From: Enoplolaimus lenunculus
Lineage: Eukaryota > Nematoda > Enoplea > Enoplida > Thoracostomopsidae
DNA: 64,000 nucleotides
Assembly (NCBI GenBank): GCA_030248215.1
Contig: JASANG010001871.1
Coordinates: forward strand, 186,001 to 250,000
Reading direction: 5' to 3'
The notes below the pieces were generated by a model, which was not told the DNA's origin, ran no database searches, and saw nothing but the letters and a program-made list of their open reading frames with translations. The position numbers and the translations under genes were made by a program. Positions 1-13,059 of this stretch are shown in pieces (within the stretch, counting starts at the first letter, position 1; every line of letters starts with the position of its first letter).

Positions 1-2876
1 CAAGTTGGTCATTTTGGTCTCTGGCAGTTTATGTAATTTAAAATTTTTTCAAGGTTTGTATTCTGCATTTAGCGTTTTTGCATTGCAGAAACTGCTATTG
101 ATTCCAGTTGTCTCAAAAATATTCAAAATCCTTTGCAAAGGCATCGGCGGATCCAATGCTAGGTAATCACGCCTTGGCGACAAACAGAGATCAGTCCCAA
201 CATTTCGTGCTATAATTTAGCATTGCGGTTGGCTTCTTGCTCGCTCGGCGGCGAACCTTTTGCACTGTCATGTATCGTGCGGCATCCCATTGAAAATTTC
301 TTAATCCACCAGTGTGGAAAGTATGAGCCATATATGGGCGATTCTTAGAAATGTTGTTGAAATTTCAGTAACGTTTTTAAGATCTTGATACTAGTTGGAC
401 GTCCGTCTACTGCAAAAAGTTATTAGCTTAGTATATATACTGTAGTGACCCGAATGAGAGGGGCGGACTGATATTTATTTGGCCTCTCCAGAGGGTTTCC
501 CCCCTTGTTATTCGGTTACAGACTGTTATTTATTTTTAACCCACGCTCTTGCGCCCTTCGTTACTGATGTATATCCGGTACTGCAATTATCCGTTGAATT
601 CAACTTTTATTTGTCTTGTGTCAATAGCTAGGTTATACTTAGGAATATACTTTCAAAAATTAAGTACGCTTTAAAGTTTCGAACTCAAGTTGTTTGGTCC
701 TGAAGTCATTTATGCGCTACAATAAGGGTTATTTGGCATTTACGGACTCTAATTAGGATTTATGGACTCAATCCGCTTACGGACCCTTATTAGGAATACG
801 GACTCCAATTGATTCGGACTCAAAATGGGACCCCCTCTCATTACCCCTCCCCCTTTTATTCGGCTCAATACAGTATGAAACCAGCTTACAAGTAAATACT
901 TGAGTACTTAATATAACTTTCAAACCGCAAACGAAACGTTGATAGTTTTTGAATATTAATCTTTAAACTCAACACCAATGCGAGCATAGTTAACCAGATT
1001 TTCGCGAATTCAACGGGTTACCCAGAGGCAATGGCTGCACAACAAGGATCAAACCCAAACCTTGGTATTAAAGAATTAGTATTAAAGTTGAGTTCGATTT
1101 CTCGCTCACTTTGCTCGAGTCTGTTTTCACTATTATGTTTTATTCGGGTATCGTCAGGAAGCTGAATGGTTACTGTATGCTGCAAATTGAAATTACAATA
1201 GTAAATGGTTTAATAATATTTGAATATTAAAATAAGCACAATGAAACCAGATTTGATCACGAAGCTAAAAACGAAAATGACCCGCGTAGAAATGATTTTG
1301 ATTGGCGTATTTTTTGAACAAAATGATAATCAATGCCCATATCATAGCATTGTATTCTGCTTGATCCTTAATAATAAATATTAATTAGTAATTATTACCC
1401 AAACCTAACTCAAAGTAATAAATACATTCTTATACAATATTTACAAAAACTTTCACATCTAACTCTTTACCTTTTAGGACACAGGGTTGGTAATTGTTCT
1501 ATTGAAAGACTGGACCAAGAATATTGGGTCTTTTGTGACGGATATTTTTGTTATCCTGTTTGATGCCTAATTACCCCGTTAATGAGATGCGTTCAGTTGT
1601 CTTGGTAATATTTGCATAATTACTATAGGAACGGTATGCTTATGGTATAGTTTTTAGAGGCGGTTCCAGAAATTTCTGACAGGGGTACGATATATAATAA
1701 TGAAAAAAGCATATGAAGTACTTGCCTTGGCTAATCCATTGATAGATTTAAAAGATAATAAAAGAAACCAAATATCTCGTCAAATTCGAAAACATAGTAA
1801 TGTTTTAGCCTATGTTATAATGGTCAATGCATTATTGTACGTTTTTGAAAGCTTTTTAAAAATCAATTTGCGAAGTAATGTTAAATACTTTAAGAATTTC
1901 ACTCAAAATTACTAAAAAATTCATTAAATAACACGAAGAAAGTGAACAAAATACAAAAAATGTCACTGTTGAAATTGCCACAACTTTAGGTCGATGTTCC
2001 ATCGGAGCTGAAAGTGGGTTTACTGCCGAAGACAAAAACAGACATCCGGTGTTTCTGAGCCAAAGGTTTTGGCATAGGCAAGCCGGTTGCTGAACCAACA
2101 CCAAACCGGGCATTAAGCCTAAGCCCGTCGATTGAAAGTGTACTAGAGCGAATCCGGCTATAAAAGAAATAGCATTCAAAGAATTAATACTGTTTTATTG
2201 TTGAATTTAAAACTTGCAGACGTCCAAATCTTAGTATTATTCAATATCAGTTGTTGAGCAACAAGTAATTGAGCAGTAATGGTTTTGGTTGATTTCCGCA
2301 TTGTTTTCATCGTTCTGAAACAAATTTTCAACTAAATAGTTCATATTTTAACGTAGAAAAAATAAAAACGTCTTTAAAAACACATAAAGTTAGGTGTTGG
2401 TGTAAGTTTAAGGAACTTTTAACTTCCTTCAGCATACAATTTCAATATGTAATGGGAAGCTTTTCAGTTAATTTTCTGTTGTCAATATATGATAAGAACG
2501 TTCTGTAATAGGATGTCTGAGCATGTAGCTTAGTATTGCACTTTTACCCCACCTCAAATTTCAAGGGACCGTAGGAAACGGAGGACTGTTACCCCCCACC
2601 ACACTATGTGGTTCTCATAACGGTATAAACACGGTCTAAAAATAGCTCGTTACAAATTTAAAGTGTTCCTAAAATGAATTGCTTTAGTGTGGAATACAAC
2701 CTCCGCAATCGTGCTTAGGCTCCCATGAACTTGCGCAATCACAGTTTTTTGTAGAGAACTAAAATAAAACAACCGAATTTAAAACACTAAATGCAAATAA
2801 GTACATGTCTTTTGATCCATGATTGCCTACCAAACATCGGAACCCTGACAGACTTAATGGCCTCGGCATTTTCGGT
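1..2876. other. Intergenic, no gene recognised
   Basis: Apart from one MITE copy near the start I see no supported gene here. Open frames are short and lack family resemblance or paired splice sites. The right edge adjoins the 3' end of the CDF transporter gene on the minus strand. Confidence 0.5.
438..875. mobile_element. Mariner-like MITE, copy 1
   Basis: The ends read CTGTAGTGACCCGAAT and its degenerate reverse complement, each flanked by TA, so a TA target duplication is likely. The interior shares with the other copies the stretch about a gggtacc/TTATTCGGTTAC block and the series of near-repeats around 'GGACTC..ATTAGGG'. It contains no coding capacity. Length about 440 bases. Confidence 0.8.
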
Positions 2877-3140
2877 TCAGCCAGCTGACTGCTGTATTTG
2901 ACGCCCATAGAAAAAGATATTTCTGAATCCTTGTCTAACCTTTTCAATTTGATTTAAATATTCATGTTGAACTGTAATATGTTTAAGACCATAGCTTTTC
3001 AAAAATTGCTTTATTCGATAAAGCAGGCCATGCGATGCAACACAATGATAAGGTGCTTTGATATGCAGCGTAGTTATACAATCGTCATCTGCGCAAGATT
3101 CACGCCAAACTCGTAATTCGTGAAGGCTGACGTGTGGAAA
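2877..3140 (-). CDS. CDF transporter last exon (C-terminal domain)
   Basis: Begins after a TTTTAG acceptor in phase 0 and runs 87 codons to TGA. It carries HELRVW, matching the HELHVW strand of vertebrate ZnT1/ZnT10, then LHIKAPYH (compare AHIKC) and HITVQHEY (compare TTIQPEF). This is the ferredoxin-like cytoplasmic domain that dimerises in CDF proteins. It is the most securely assigned part of the gene. Confidence 0.65.
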   Translation of the reverse strand, partial: FPHVSLHELRVWRESCADDDCITTLHIKAPYHCVASHGLLYRIKQFLKSYGLKHITVQHEYLNQIEKVRQGFRNIFFYGRQIQQSAG

Positions 3141-6100
3141 CTAAAATCATTTAACAACAAATTTTAAAACTTAACTTTTTTGCTTCATAGAATATTTAAA
3201 CCTGAAAATTTTCAAGCCAAGGAGAAGAGACAGACCGCAGACCGCGGCGTTCAGTGTATCATTACTGTAGTGAGCCGAATAGGAACAGACTAATAAGTAT
3301 TTTGCTTGTCAAAACAGTTGCTATGTGTTAGGTATAATTGGATTGCGAACTGTCATTTATTTTTCAAAGTATCCTCCTGTTTTATTTTGGACTTCTTACC
3401 TGTGATTTACAATATTGTGATTCTCTATGATTGATTAAAGTGCGTGTACTTACTAGGATTATATTAGGGCGCAAATCAGAAGCACATTTTGTCGCAAACG
3501 GAATCGCAAACCAAATTTTATCGAAATTATAGCCGGAATGAAATATATGCTTGTAAAATTGACATAAGTACATTTATGTTTAGATTCAACGACCAATCAA
3601 ACTGTACTGAAATTTATTTGGTCCAAGAAGTACTTAACCTAATTAGACTGACAGGCATATATAAACTCATAGGATTTTTGAAATCAATCCACTTACAGAC
3701 TCTAATTAGGGATATTGACACCTGTTGAATAAGACTCGAAATAGCGAACATCCCTTATACACCCTCTTATTTAGGAAGTACAGTACTGATGAACACAAGT
3801 AAATTAACGATTCCCAGCCGGCAGGCATTTAATATTGCTAGGATGGGCCGTTCTAAAAACGTTTTTCGTTCGTAGTTTTGGCTTAATTCCTAAAACATAC
3901 CTGAAATTAATATTAATATCACTTTGCGTTCAGTATTGACTTGCGTGTAACTCACTTTTTTTGCAAATGCAATTTTGAGATTTTCGAGATCAATCGATTT
4001 CGGCACAACCAGCAATAAAACCATGAGTTGTTCTTTGACTGAAATATAGTATAAAACACTAAATTGTGTATATTTTTATTTACGGTATTGTGATCGAATC
4101 CAGGTGTGGAATGACCACATGGCGTAGCGTAGGCGAATGCTCAGGGGTCGAGTTGAGCTTTAACTGCTGAAATAAATGAAAATTTTAGATTTAAACTGTT
4201 CCAGCAACTCTTTGATTTGGAAAGTTGTTTGGTTTGTTACATGTGACATCGACCTTTACCCTCAAAAAATGAGATAAAGCGAAGCGAAAACATAGCGCTC
4301 GCCGGTACGTTCTATACAATAAGTGCACGCTATCATATGTTACAAATGACTTTGAGTTTTCTAAAGGTGCCCTATACGTTTTTTGTGCGTGTAATGATTG
4401 ATTTATCTCTCTCGAAACTTTCTATACTTGTAAATTGGGAGCATACTCTCTGATTAGCATACTAATTGTTCCAATTACATTTGAGCATATTGGTAGTGAG
4501 TAGGTCCGAGCTTCGATCAAAACGTGTAGTACGACTACGTTTGGTTTATAAAATAATTGCATTAAAAAGTATATACTTTGAGGAAACGCGACTACCGCTG
4601 TAATAATAGACGCAACCATGGTAAGTCCGGGATCAAGCCAAAGGACTAACGTATCATCGGATAGAGTCATTTTCATTGTTGAAATCACAATGCTCAAAAC
4701 TGAGATGTTCAAGTAGAACACGGCAAACCGTAACACCGATTTCCAGCTTTTCAGACGCGCAATCCACCCTAGAATATTGTACGGTTCTTGTACACTTCAC
4801 CCCACATTACACACCAAGGGCTTCCAGGAAGACGGTGAGTGACACCTTAATACCTGATAGTCCTTTTACTGCCCGTGACTATCACGGGCTAGTTTCAAAA
4901 ATAACATCGTGATAGCACTTGTGTATAAGAAACTTTGTGGCACCGCGGACAAAAATATTGTAACTTTCTTGTGCAGGCTGCGTTTTTTTCTTCCCATACA
5001 CAAAGGAAAGCTTTCCCTGCACTTGCCGCTACCGCCCCTCTGAACAATCGCAAGTTCAGGGCACCCTTTAGCACGATGGTTGGCTGTCGCAGCACCAACC
5101 CTCTACGCTAAGCAATTCATTACTGGAAAATGATCTGAAAAGCCCCTATATTTCAGTTGGTGTAAAGAAGGTACAATGGCGTCTTTCAGGCCCCAGTCAA
5201 AAATTTTGAAACTTGCTTTAGGGCGTGGAAAGCTTTCGTTAAGCACTGTGCATCACATGCCTAAAGTTAATACAATTACAGGCCCATGTTGCTTTGAAGA
5301 GAGTACAGTTTTTCTGCGACAGTGCAAATCGTGTAAACTTAACCTTTAGATGATTTTTTCCTTGTTACACCCCTCAAAGTAACTATTAGAAAACCCGGAA
5401 TTTACCCTGTCCTGCCAAAGGAGCCGGATGACGTCATCAGGTGAAGACATGTCAAGTAATGAATAAACATCTGGGAATGCAATAATAACTAGTCACGTCG
5501 TAATGCGAAAGTAACTAATCACGTCGGAATGCGGAAGTGCCCTTGTGTTGGCAGGAATTGCGGAAGTTAATTAGTGTGGGCCGAATTGAAGTTGTCAACA
5601 ATCGATTTTGATATTGTGTTACACTGAATATATTTAACTGATTGATTTTGATATAGTATATTTTTAATAAAAAAGTTAAAATTGCCCCGTAAATTTAGCT
5701 GTTTTCAGATACGTTACGCAAAGATTAATTTTCCAAACCCGGAACTTTTGTTTACAGAAAAATGTTCTGCTTAACTTCATTTGGTTAGCATTTCTTGTTT
5801 ACCAAAAATGTGGGATTCATAATGCATTTGTTTGCCGCAATGAAATTTTGTTTACATGAATTATTCGGAACCAGGATGTTGTATTTTTATACAAATTTGT
5901 TCATCATTTTTCGTGATTAAATATTCTAAAAATACAAATTCACGGTCGTGCACAAAACAAATCTTCACGTGATTTATTATTCTTTCTTTTATACTACATT
6001 AATTGTTTACCCCAAAATAATTTTATGAATGAAATTTTGTTCACTCCAAAATAGTTTGATCAATGAAATTTTGTTTACCCGAGATGATAATTTTGTTTGC

Positions 6101-9100
6101 CAGGAAATTCTATTTCCATACCTTTATTATCTGGGATTTACAAACATAAGCTACGAAACTTGTGTTTACTGATTTTTTGAATGAAATTTTGTTTACTCGG
6201 AAGTTCAATTTTTGTATTTTACCAAAAATCTAGAATTTTTTATATTAAATACTAAATTTTATTATTTACTTCGCTTGGCGTAAAATACGATTTTAATAGG
6301 AAAATATTACTACAAAACTTTCGTTCAAATCCCTGTTAGGAGTGACATTGTCTGTCTTATTTTTTACGTGTATTATTAATAAACCCAAATTTTAATTCAT
6401 TTCTTTTAACTTAACACATTACCGTCAGATCATGCACATTTTTGCGAGGATTGGCTTAGTACGTTTCTAGCAATCTTTTTTGCTGCAGAAGATTGACTGA
6501 CACCCTGGTGGTACCACTGCAATTACCAACTGCGATAAGCCCACCCGGTTAATATTTACTCAACTTTGCATCCAGAAAATAGTGTGAACTTCAGCTGTTC
6601 TGCTTGTGTGTTTTGCTCAGTCGATATATAAACTGATTGCGAATACAATGAGGTGTGTTAACTAGGAACCCAACCATTGACTTTTACCGACTTTTTTATG
6701 TGATCAATATTTTGTTTGGGAGGGCACGTTCAGTTAACGTGTTATATTTTGACACTACGGTAGCCAAAAGGGTATAGGTGAAATGTGACAATGTTGCTGT
6801 TTTTAGTCGTTTGAAATTTTATCAAACGTTCTTAGGTGTTAACTGAGTTAATTAATTAAATAAATCCAGTTATGAGCCAGCATAACCCCCAAGCTTCTAA
6901 TGGAAATGAGGAACCAATTGATGAGTTCTGCATTTACACCCTAAATGTTGCTATTAAATAATGAAAATATAGGGAAGGTCCATTATAACGGTCCTTTTTA
7001 TTTTACAGATTAGGAACAACATGGTCCCACAAAAGAAACTGGGGGCGTTTTCGGATGTTCATTACGTTTGTGAGGGTAGCGAGGGGATTGAAGTAACAGT
7101 TTATAATTCTTTCTTTATGCCCCGTGCCTCTTCGAATGTCTCCACATATCGATTCGATCACTTGATTCGGGATCTTGATTCCGACGCTCAATATATTGCA
7201 AGAAATATTCACCCCATCAACTTTCATTTTATTTTCAATATTTCACACCATTTGGAGGAGTGGAACAATTTACTAATATATAAATTAATTTATGAATGAA
7301 ATTTTGTTCACTCCAAAATAGTTTGATCAATGAAATTTTGTTTACCCGAGATGATAATTTTGTTTGCCAGGAAATTCTATTTCCATACCTTTATTATCTG
7401 GGATTTACAAACATAAGCTACGAAACTTGTGTTTACTGATTTTTTGAATGAAATTTTGTTTACTCGGAAGTTCAATTTTTGTATTTTACCAAAAATCTAG
7501 AATTTTTTATATTAAATACTAAATTTTATTATTTACTTCGCTTGGCGTAAAATACGATTTTAATAGGAAAATATTACTACAAAACTTTCGTTCAAATCCC
7601 TGTTAGGAGTGACATTGTCTGTCTTATTTTTTACGTGTATTATTAATAAACCCAAATTTTAATTCATTTCTTTTAACTTAACACATTACCGTCAGATCAT
7701 GCACATTTTTGCGAGGATTGGCTTAGTACGTTTCTAGCAATCTTTTTTGCTGCAGAAGATTGACTGACACCCTGGTGGTACCACTGCAATTACCAACTGC
7801 GATAAGCCCACCCGGTTAATATTTACTCAACTTTGCATCCAGAAAATAGTGTGAACTTCAGCTGTTCTGCTTGTGTGTTTTGCTCAGTCGATATATAAAC
7901 TGATTGCGAATACAATGAGGTGTGTTAACTAGGAACCCAACCATTGACTTTTACCGACTTTTTTATGTGATCAATATTTTGTTTGGGAGGGGCACGTTCA
8001 GTTAACGTGTTATATTTTGACACTACGGTAGCCAAAAGGGTATAGGTGAAATGTGACAATGTTGCTGTTTTTAGTCGTTTGAAATTTTATCAAACGTTCT
8101 TAGGTGTTAACTGAGTTAATTAATTAAATAAATCCAGTTATGAGCCAGCATAACCCCCAAGCTTCTAATGGAAATGAGGAACCAATTGATGAGTTCTGCA
8201 TTTACACCCTAAATGTTGCTATTAAATAATGAAAATATAGGGAAGGTCCATTATAACGGTCCTTTTTATTTTACAGATTAGGAACAACATGGTCCCACAA
8301 AAGAAACTGGGGGCGTTTTCGGATGTTCATTACGTTTGTGAGGGTAGCGAGGGGATTGAAGTAACAGTTTATAATTCTTTCTTTATGCCCCGTGCCTCTT
8401 CGAATGTCTCCACATATCGATTCGATCACTTGATTCGGGATCTTGATTCCGACGCTCAATATATTGCAAGAAATATTCACCCCATCAACTTTCATTTTAT
8501 TTTCAATATTTCACACCATTTGGAGGAGTGGAACAATTTACTAATATATAAATTAAAAATAACTAATTAGTTTGAATTGAAAAAGAAAAAAGGGAAAAAG
8601 TGAGATAAATTTTATAAGTTTTAATATTGAGATTACGTTCACTACCAAACTTTAATACCAGCATTCTTAGCCTATTGTGTTATTGAAGATTTATAAATAC
8701 TAATTTGAATACTTTAAAATAAGCGAAACAATTAAAACATTTTACTTGAAAGCGATGAGGGCGTACAAAGTCGTTCTATCGTATCTTCAACACACAGTTT
8801 ATTTGGAAATTACAGTGAAGCACCGGACAGCAACTCACCAGAAGTATTAAAGCAGACAAAAGCGTATGTTTTGCACCTTAACACTTAAAAGGTTGGCGCG
8901 GATAAGAACTGAACTATATACCCACGTGATACAAATCTATACCCGCGGCTGAAATTCTTTAACCGACCCGCGTTTCCACGCTGGTAATGCCCCACCCATG
9001 TCCCAAGCCCCGTTGAGGTGTACTAACACTATACTTTCTCATTCCCAGGCGATTAATCATTACTTCACATTATGTCTTCCGCATTCCGGCACACACGTAA

Positions 9101-11274
9101 ATAATTATAGGTGATGAATCATTACTTCCGGAAATGACGTCATCTGAAGACGTCATCCTACTCATTTGGCAGGAAGACGAGACAAAACCCGGGTTTTCTA
9201 TCTACAGACATTGGCCTATTTATTTTCAGGAAATGCAGTTGAAAAACTTACATTGTCTAGCAAATGCACTTATTTTCATCAAAAAATCGACAACAGTGAC
9301 AGTAAACAACATTTGACCGTGATGAACGCCTAAATCATGGCGGTGTGTCAACATTTGGGCGGCATGAATCAAATTGACCAGGCAGAAGCCGTACAACGCA
9401 ATACTGCAGCAAAACTGCCACACTGAGAAAAAGTTTTCTGGAGTTCGTAGTTTAATCTGACAAAATAAAAAATTTAAACCTCAGAATGCCTAAGGCATAC
9501 GCAAAAGGGTGCTGCAGTGGCCCGAACAAAAGGGGCGTAATTAGAGTGGGTCCCCATTTTGAGCCTCAATCAATTGGAGTCCGTAAGCGGATAGAGTTCC
9601 TAAACCCTAATTAGAGTCCATAAATGTCAATTATATCTAATTGTTGTACATAAATGAGTCCAGGACGAAACTAAGTTGAGTTCGAAACTTTAAAGCATAA
9701 GTACTTGAGTGTTGAAAGTACATTCATATAAGTATAACCTTGAATTTATCACTGAAGCTTTTGATACACGACACATAAACAGTAAATTCAACGGATATAT
9801 AGGTGCAATACCGAACATATATCAGTAACAAGGGTGGCGGAGGGCAGGATAAAAATAAATAACAGTCCGTAACCTAATAACATGGGGACACTCTGGAGAA
9901 GCCAAATAATTCTAAGTCCCCTGTCTAATTCGGGTCGCTAAAGTACACCCAAACAGCGGCATATCATCTTTTCGAATTCCATTTAAGATGTCATAAAACT
10001 TTACTTAATCTTACAGAATTGAAGATGTAACCACAGTGGAGGTGATTTTCAACTTGCGGACAAGGAGATGCAGCAATGTTCGATAAGATTCCTATAATGC
10101 CGGTCCTTTTGGTTTCGCCGCTTAGCAACCACTTACACGGCTTTATATGTAGACCGTTCCCCCACAAAACTTCTGATCAGTATAGCCGCATTTCGCGAGC
10201 AAATTCTCTGAAATTTAGACGGTCTGGGATCAACATTCCCTGTTGGAACTACTGAATCTGTTATTGGAAACTTTTCGTTTGAAACAATTTTCCGATTTCA
10301 GTAAATTTTAATGTAAAAATATTCTTATTTTCGTAATTTCTAAGATTAGATGGAAAAAGTTGTTCCTTAATTTGAGACAAAGACAAATTGCAGCGAGAAG
10401 CTAATATAAGAAACTTTTTAACATTTCTTGAAACTATAGAGTTGGTTTGGAACCAATTGCTAATGATGTTCACCCCATGCTGCATGCGGCTCATCAGGAA
10501 CGTCCGCTGAAAATTCTATTTGGGGTGCACCGAATAAATTTGGGGCCCTTACAATTGCAATTCAAGATGGTAATGGTCCGGAGCAAAGTCAGGGTATTTA
10601 GGCTTTTCCTAAGGCTTGTTACATAAACCGTTTTATGACTAGTTCTCTACATAGACTTATTTGCTAGGTGGCGTCCATTGTTAAACCTGAGTCATGCACG
10701 ACATATGCACTCGTCCCTCTGACCCTTTCAGGGCTGCTTGTTAATTTTCAATCACAGCCACACACAAAAACGTACAATCTATTTCGAAAATTTGTGACAG
10801 TTTTGAAAATCCCCGTAAAAGTTGCAAGTTTAAGTCCAGAAATACGTGCTATATTTCTAACCCGTTCACTGCTTCGACACACGCAAAGATCTGCAACGGA
10901 CTGCGTGACTGCAATAGAACAAGCTTAAGCTTTAGACCAATTTTCTTGCTCAGGCTAAAGACTTAAGTTAAAGACTTATCCCCAACTTGTAACGCAATAC
11001 ACACATGAGCGTTTGGGTATAAACTTTAGATTTTTAGTGAACTTTTACTATTTTATCAAAATACACTTTTGTCAAAACTTACAACTCGTCGAATCTTAAG
11101 CATCCAAATGAAAACACCAGCATCTCTGAGTGCAATGTACAACACTTGACACATCGATAGACGAATAATCAACGAATGCCCAGAAAGGGTTGTGTAAAAT
11201 TCCGCACCAAACAACGCAACAAATACGGCGACAACTACACCGGAATGCGACCAACTATTAGGTTCTAGTACCAT
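2877..11274 (-). CDS. CDF (SLC30/ZnT1-ZnT10-like) cation transporter, split gene
   Basis: Cation-diffusion-facilitator membrane protein; relatives export zinc or manganese. Exons read by eye: 11083-11274 (start Met, TM1-TM2, ends at GTAAGT), perhaps 10862-10908 (IFACVEAV, end of TM3), 9252-9456 (TM4 with GFCLVNLIHA, then a His-containing loop HRHDLGVHHG), 4479-4768 (TM5-TM6, WLDPGLTMV then FPQSIYFLMQLF) and 2877-3140 (cytoplasmic domain, HELRVW, then HITVQHEY, stop). Phases join as 0/0, 1/1 and 0/0 for exons 1, 3, 4 and 5, which supports a spliced gene. The small second exon does not fit the phase, and most of TM3 was not found. By alignment the TM2 and TM5 metal-ligand positions (His/Asn and Asp) are Gln/Ile and hydrophobic, so transport is doubtful. 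It could be a divergent paralogue or a decaying gene. Confidence 0.6.
3263..3785. mobile_element. Mariner-like MITE, copy 2, degraded
   Basis: Left end TACTGTAGTGAGCCGAAT, right end close to AGTACAGTA. The interior is more diverged than other copies but keeps the GGTCC...CTTAC..ACTCTAATTAGGG order. It sits in the last intron of the CDF gene. Confidence 0.6.
4479..4768 (-). CDS. CDF transporter exon, TM5-TM6
   Basis: 290 bases, phase 1 in and phase 0 out, after an ATTCTAG acceptor. The peptide has a hydrophobic TM5 (LNISVLSIVIS), a short loop, and WLDPGLTMV with FP eleven residues on, matching the DPSLTVV...FPLIKE pattern of ZnT1/ZnT10 TM6. The HxxxD of TM5 is not present. Confidence 0.55.
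5389..9198. mobile_element. 3.8 kb terminal-inverted-repeat DNA transposon, non-autonomous
   Basis: Both ends read GAAAACCCGG inward and are flanked by TA. The similarity continues for about 80 bases (CCTGCCAAA, then GGATGACGTCATCAG). Near the left end the motif AATGAAATTTTGTTTAC recurs four times between 5837 and 6195, as expected of subterminal transposase-binding repeats. No transposase was recognised; the longest frames are about 90 codons. The element fills the large intron of the CDF gene and contains the tandem duplication listed separately. Confidence 0.65.
6024..8558. repeat. Near-identical 1.27 kb tandem duplication
   Basis: Unit 1 is 6024-7290 and unit 2 is 7291-8558. In the stretches I compared the only difference is one extra G in a G-run of unit 2 (near 7988). 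Each unit holds the same small frames: a 29-codon one starting MSQHNPQAS (6872 and 8140) and one of about 92 codons starting MVPQKKLGAF (7021 and 8289). Neither resembles a known protein. The two units end differently at the right junction, as a true tandem copy should. Confidence 0.9.
9511..9945. mobile_element. Mariner-like MITE, copy 3
   Basis: Left end close to CTGCAGTGGCCCGAA, right end TTCGGGTCGCTAAAGTA. It is inverted relative to copy 1 (the GGACTC blocks come first). It lies between exons of the CDF gene, just upstream of the TM4 exon on the minus strand. Confidence 0.75.
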
Positions 11275-11352
11275 ACTCAAGTTTAAATCCAGGTATATAT
11301 TAAAATGTAAAGAAAATTTACAAAAAATAACAAACCAAGAGTGCTGATGCAT

Positions 11353-11673
11353 ACTTCAACAGGAGTATGCAACTGGGCATATTCTGTGCAGGAAAGAATG
11401 GACCCGGCACGCGTAGCGATTTTGGCCTACACCTTTTATTTAGAGGGGGGTACAACCTATGCGAACCATAGGGGGTCGCTGTCACATGCAGTATAACCCT
11501 GAATTTCACTTCCTATATGCGGGCAATTTCTGTTTCCGGACACATAAAGTGTCATAGTTCACAGAGGTTGTATCCCTACCCTCTAAATAAAGGGGGTAGG
11601 CCAACAACGCACTGCATGTCGAGTACATTTTTTTCTACACAGAATGTACCCATTTGCATACTCTTGTTGAAGA
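11353..11673. mobile_element. Foldback MITE, nearly full palindrome
   Basis: The left arm (CAACAGGAGTATGCAACTGG, TTCTGTGCAG, TTTATTTAGAGGG) recurs inverted in the right arm across the whole element, leaving a loop of a few tens of bases. It begins about 80 bases upstream of the start codon of the minus-strand CDF gene, so it may lie in its 5' UTR or promoter. Confidence 0.7.
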
Positions 11674-12589
11674 GCACATCATCCACTCTTGATTAAACGT
11701 AGAAGGGTTACAGTACGCCCTATTTAGCTTTAAAAGCAACGCTGACTTAATCATAGATGCTATTCTTTTAAGAGATCTTCTTGTTCTTTTATAGTTTAAA
11801 ACAGTGTTTCAGGCAAAATCTCTGTAGAACATTCACATGCGTTGGTGGTGGCCCAGAGTTTGAGCGGAAAGTGAAAATAACGGAAATATATACAGACACA
11901 CAGTGATTAGAATATTAACGGAGACGGAAAAACCAGGGGACCGTTTTCTGCGAGGCCGCAATACAGTAAACCTTAAATTATAGAATAATTTTTGCTTTAG
12001 GCTTGGGCTAGGCTTACGCTTAAGAATCTGCTACTACTGTTACAGCATCTGTTCTATACATTGGCCAATGTTTGAATGAGAAAGAAGTTGGTCGTTATTG
12101 TTTCATATCGATCAATTACAGCATATATGTGTCAAAATAGAATGGTTTATAAGCGAGTTAGATCATAAAAACACCTTTAATTTCTGGTATCTTTATAACG
12201 GAAACGAACACCGATTTTTACCGAAAACGAAATGAAAAATCCAAAGTATAAAATACATGACTGGAGTCCTAGAAAAGCAGACAAATTTGTTATGAATGTA
12301 GAACATGCGAACCGCGTTTAGGTAGGTACAGCACACTGCACTGTATTTTAAAGTAAAATTACATAAAATACATCTATAAAAGACTTCGGTGCAAAAACTG
12401 TATTTATGAAAACGCTTTTAGTTTACTAGTCCGTAGCAAAGCAAATTTATTAAACGTCCAGATAGCGTTGCGGTAAACAAAACGCCATAAATTATCTTTG
12501 AGATTATAGATTTCACTCTTATCATTTTTGAAATGTAAATATTTGTTATTTATAGTTTGAAAAAGTACTGCCGAATCCACTTAGGACAG

Positions 12590-13010
12590 TCGGGATTACG
12601 CTCTGGCTAGGCTTTCGATTTAGGCTTAAACTTAGGACTAAGCTTCGGCTTCGGCTTAGGCTTAAACTTAGGACTAAGCTGCGGGCTTCGGCTTAGGCTT
12701 AAACTTTTGATTTTGGCTTAGGCTTACGTTTAGGTTTAGGTGTAAGCTTAGACTAAGCTTTGGCTGTAGATTTATGCTTTAGACCTGCTCTTAAGCTTTA
12801 GGCGTAGGTTTAGGCTTAAGATTAGTCTTAGTCTTCTGTGCGCGTAAACTTTCAAGCTAAGGCTTGGGCCTTAACCTTAGGATTCTGCTTAGGTTTAGGT
12901 TCAGGCTCCGGCTTTGGCTCAGGTTTACAAATAGTGTTAGGATTAATTTTTAGCTTTAGGCTTAGGCACAGGCTGAGGTTTTAAGCCGACATATAGGTAA
13001 GAGTTGACCT
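12590..13010. repeat. Degenerate TTAGGC/GCCTAA hexamer array
   Basis: Dozens of variants of TTAGGCTTAAACTTAGG and AGGCTTAGG run for about 400 bases with no longer period. Shorter arrays of the same motif lie at 11985-12050, 13855-14050, 22476-22600, 33868-33985, 34855-35170, 41930-42030 and 44575-44635. Many sit next to a TTCTATACATGGG motif, so they look like the interior of a repeated element rather than true interstitial telomere repeats. Confidence 0.7.
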
Positions 13011-13059
13011 AAACTGAAGGTTAGTTTTGAAGCTCCACCGTGGGCTTTAGGCATAAGTG

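Noticed and set aside
12590-13010. Interstitial telomere of TTAGGC type
   Set aside because: The motif is too degenerate, occurs in many short patches, and is tied to a recurrent inverted-repeat element.
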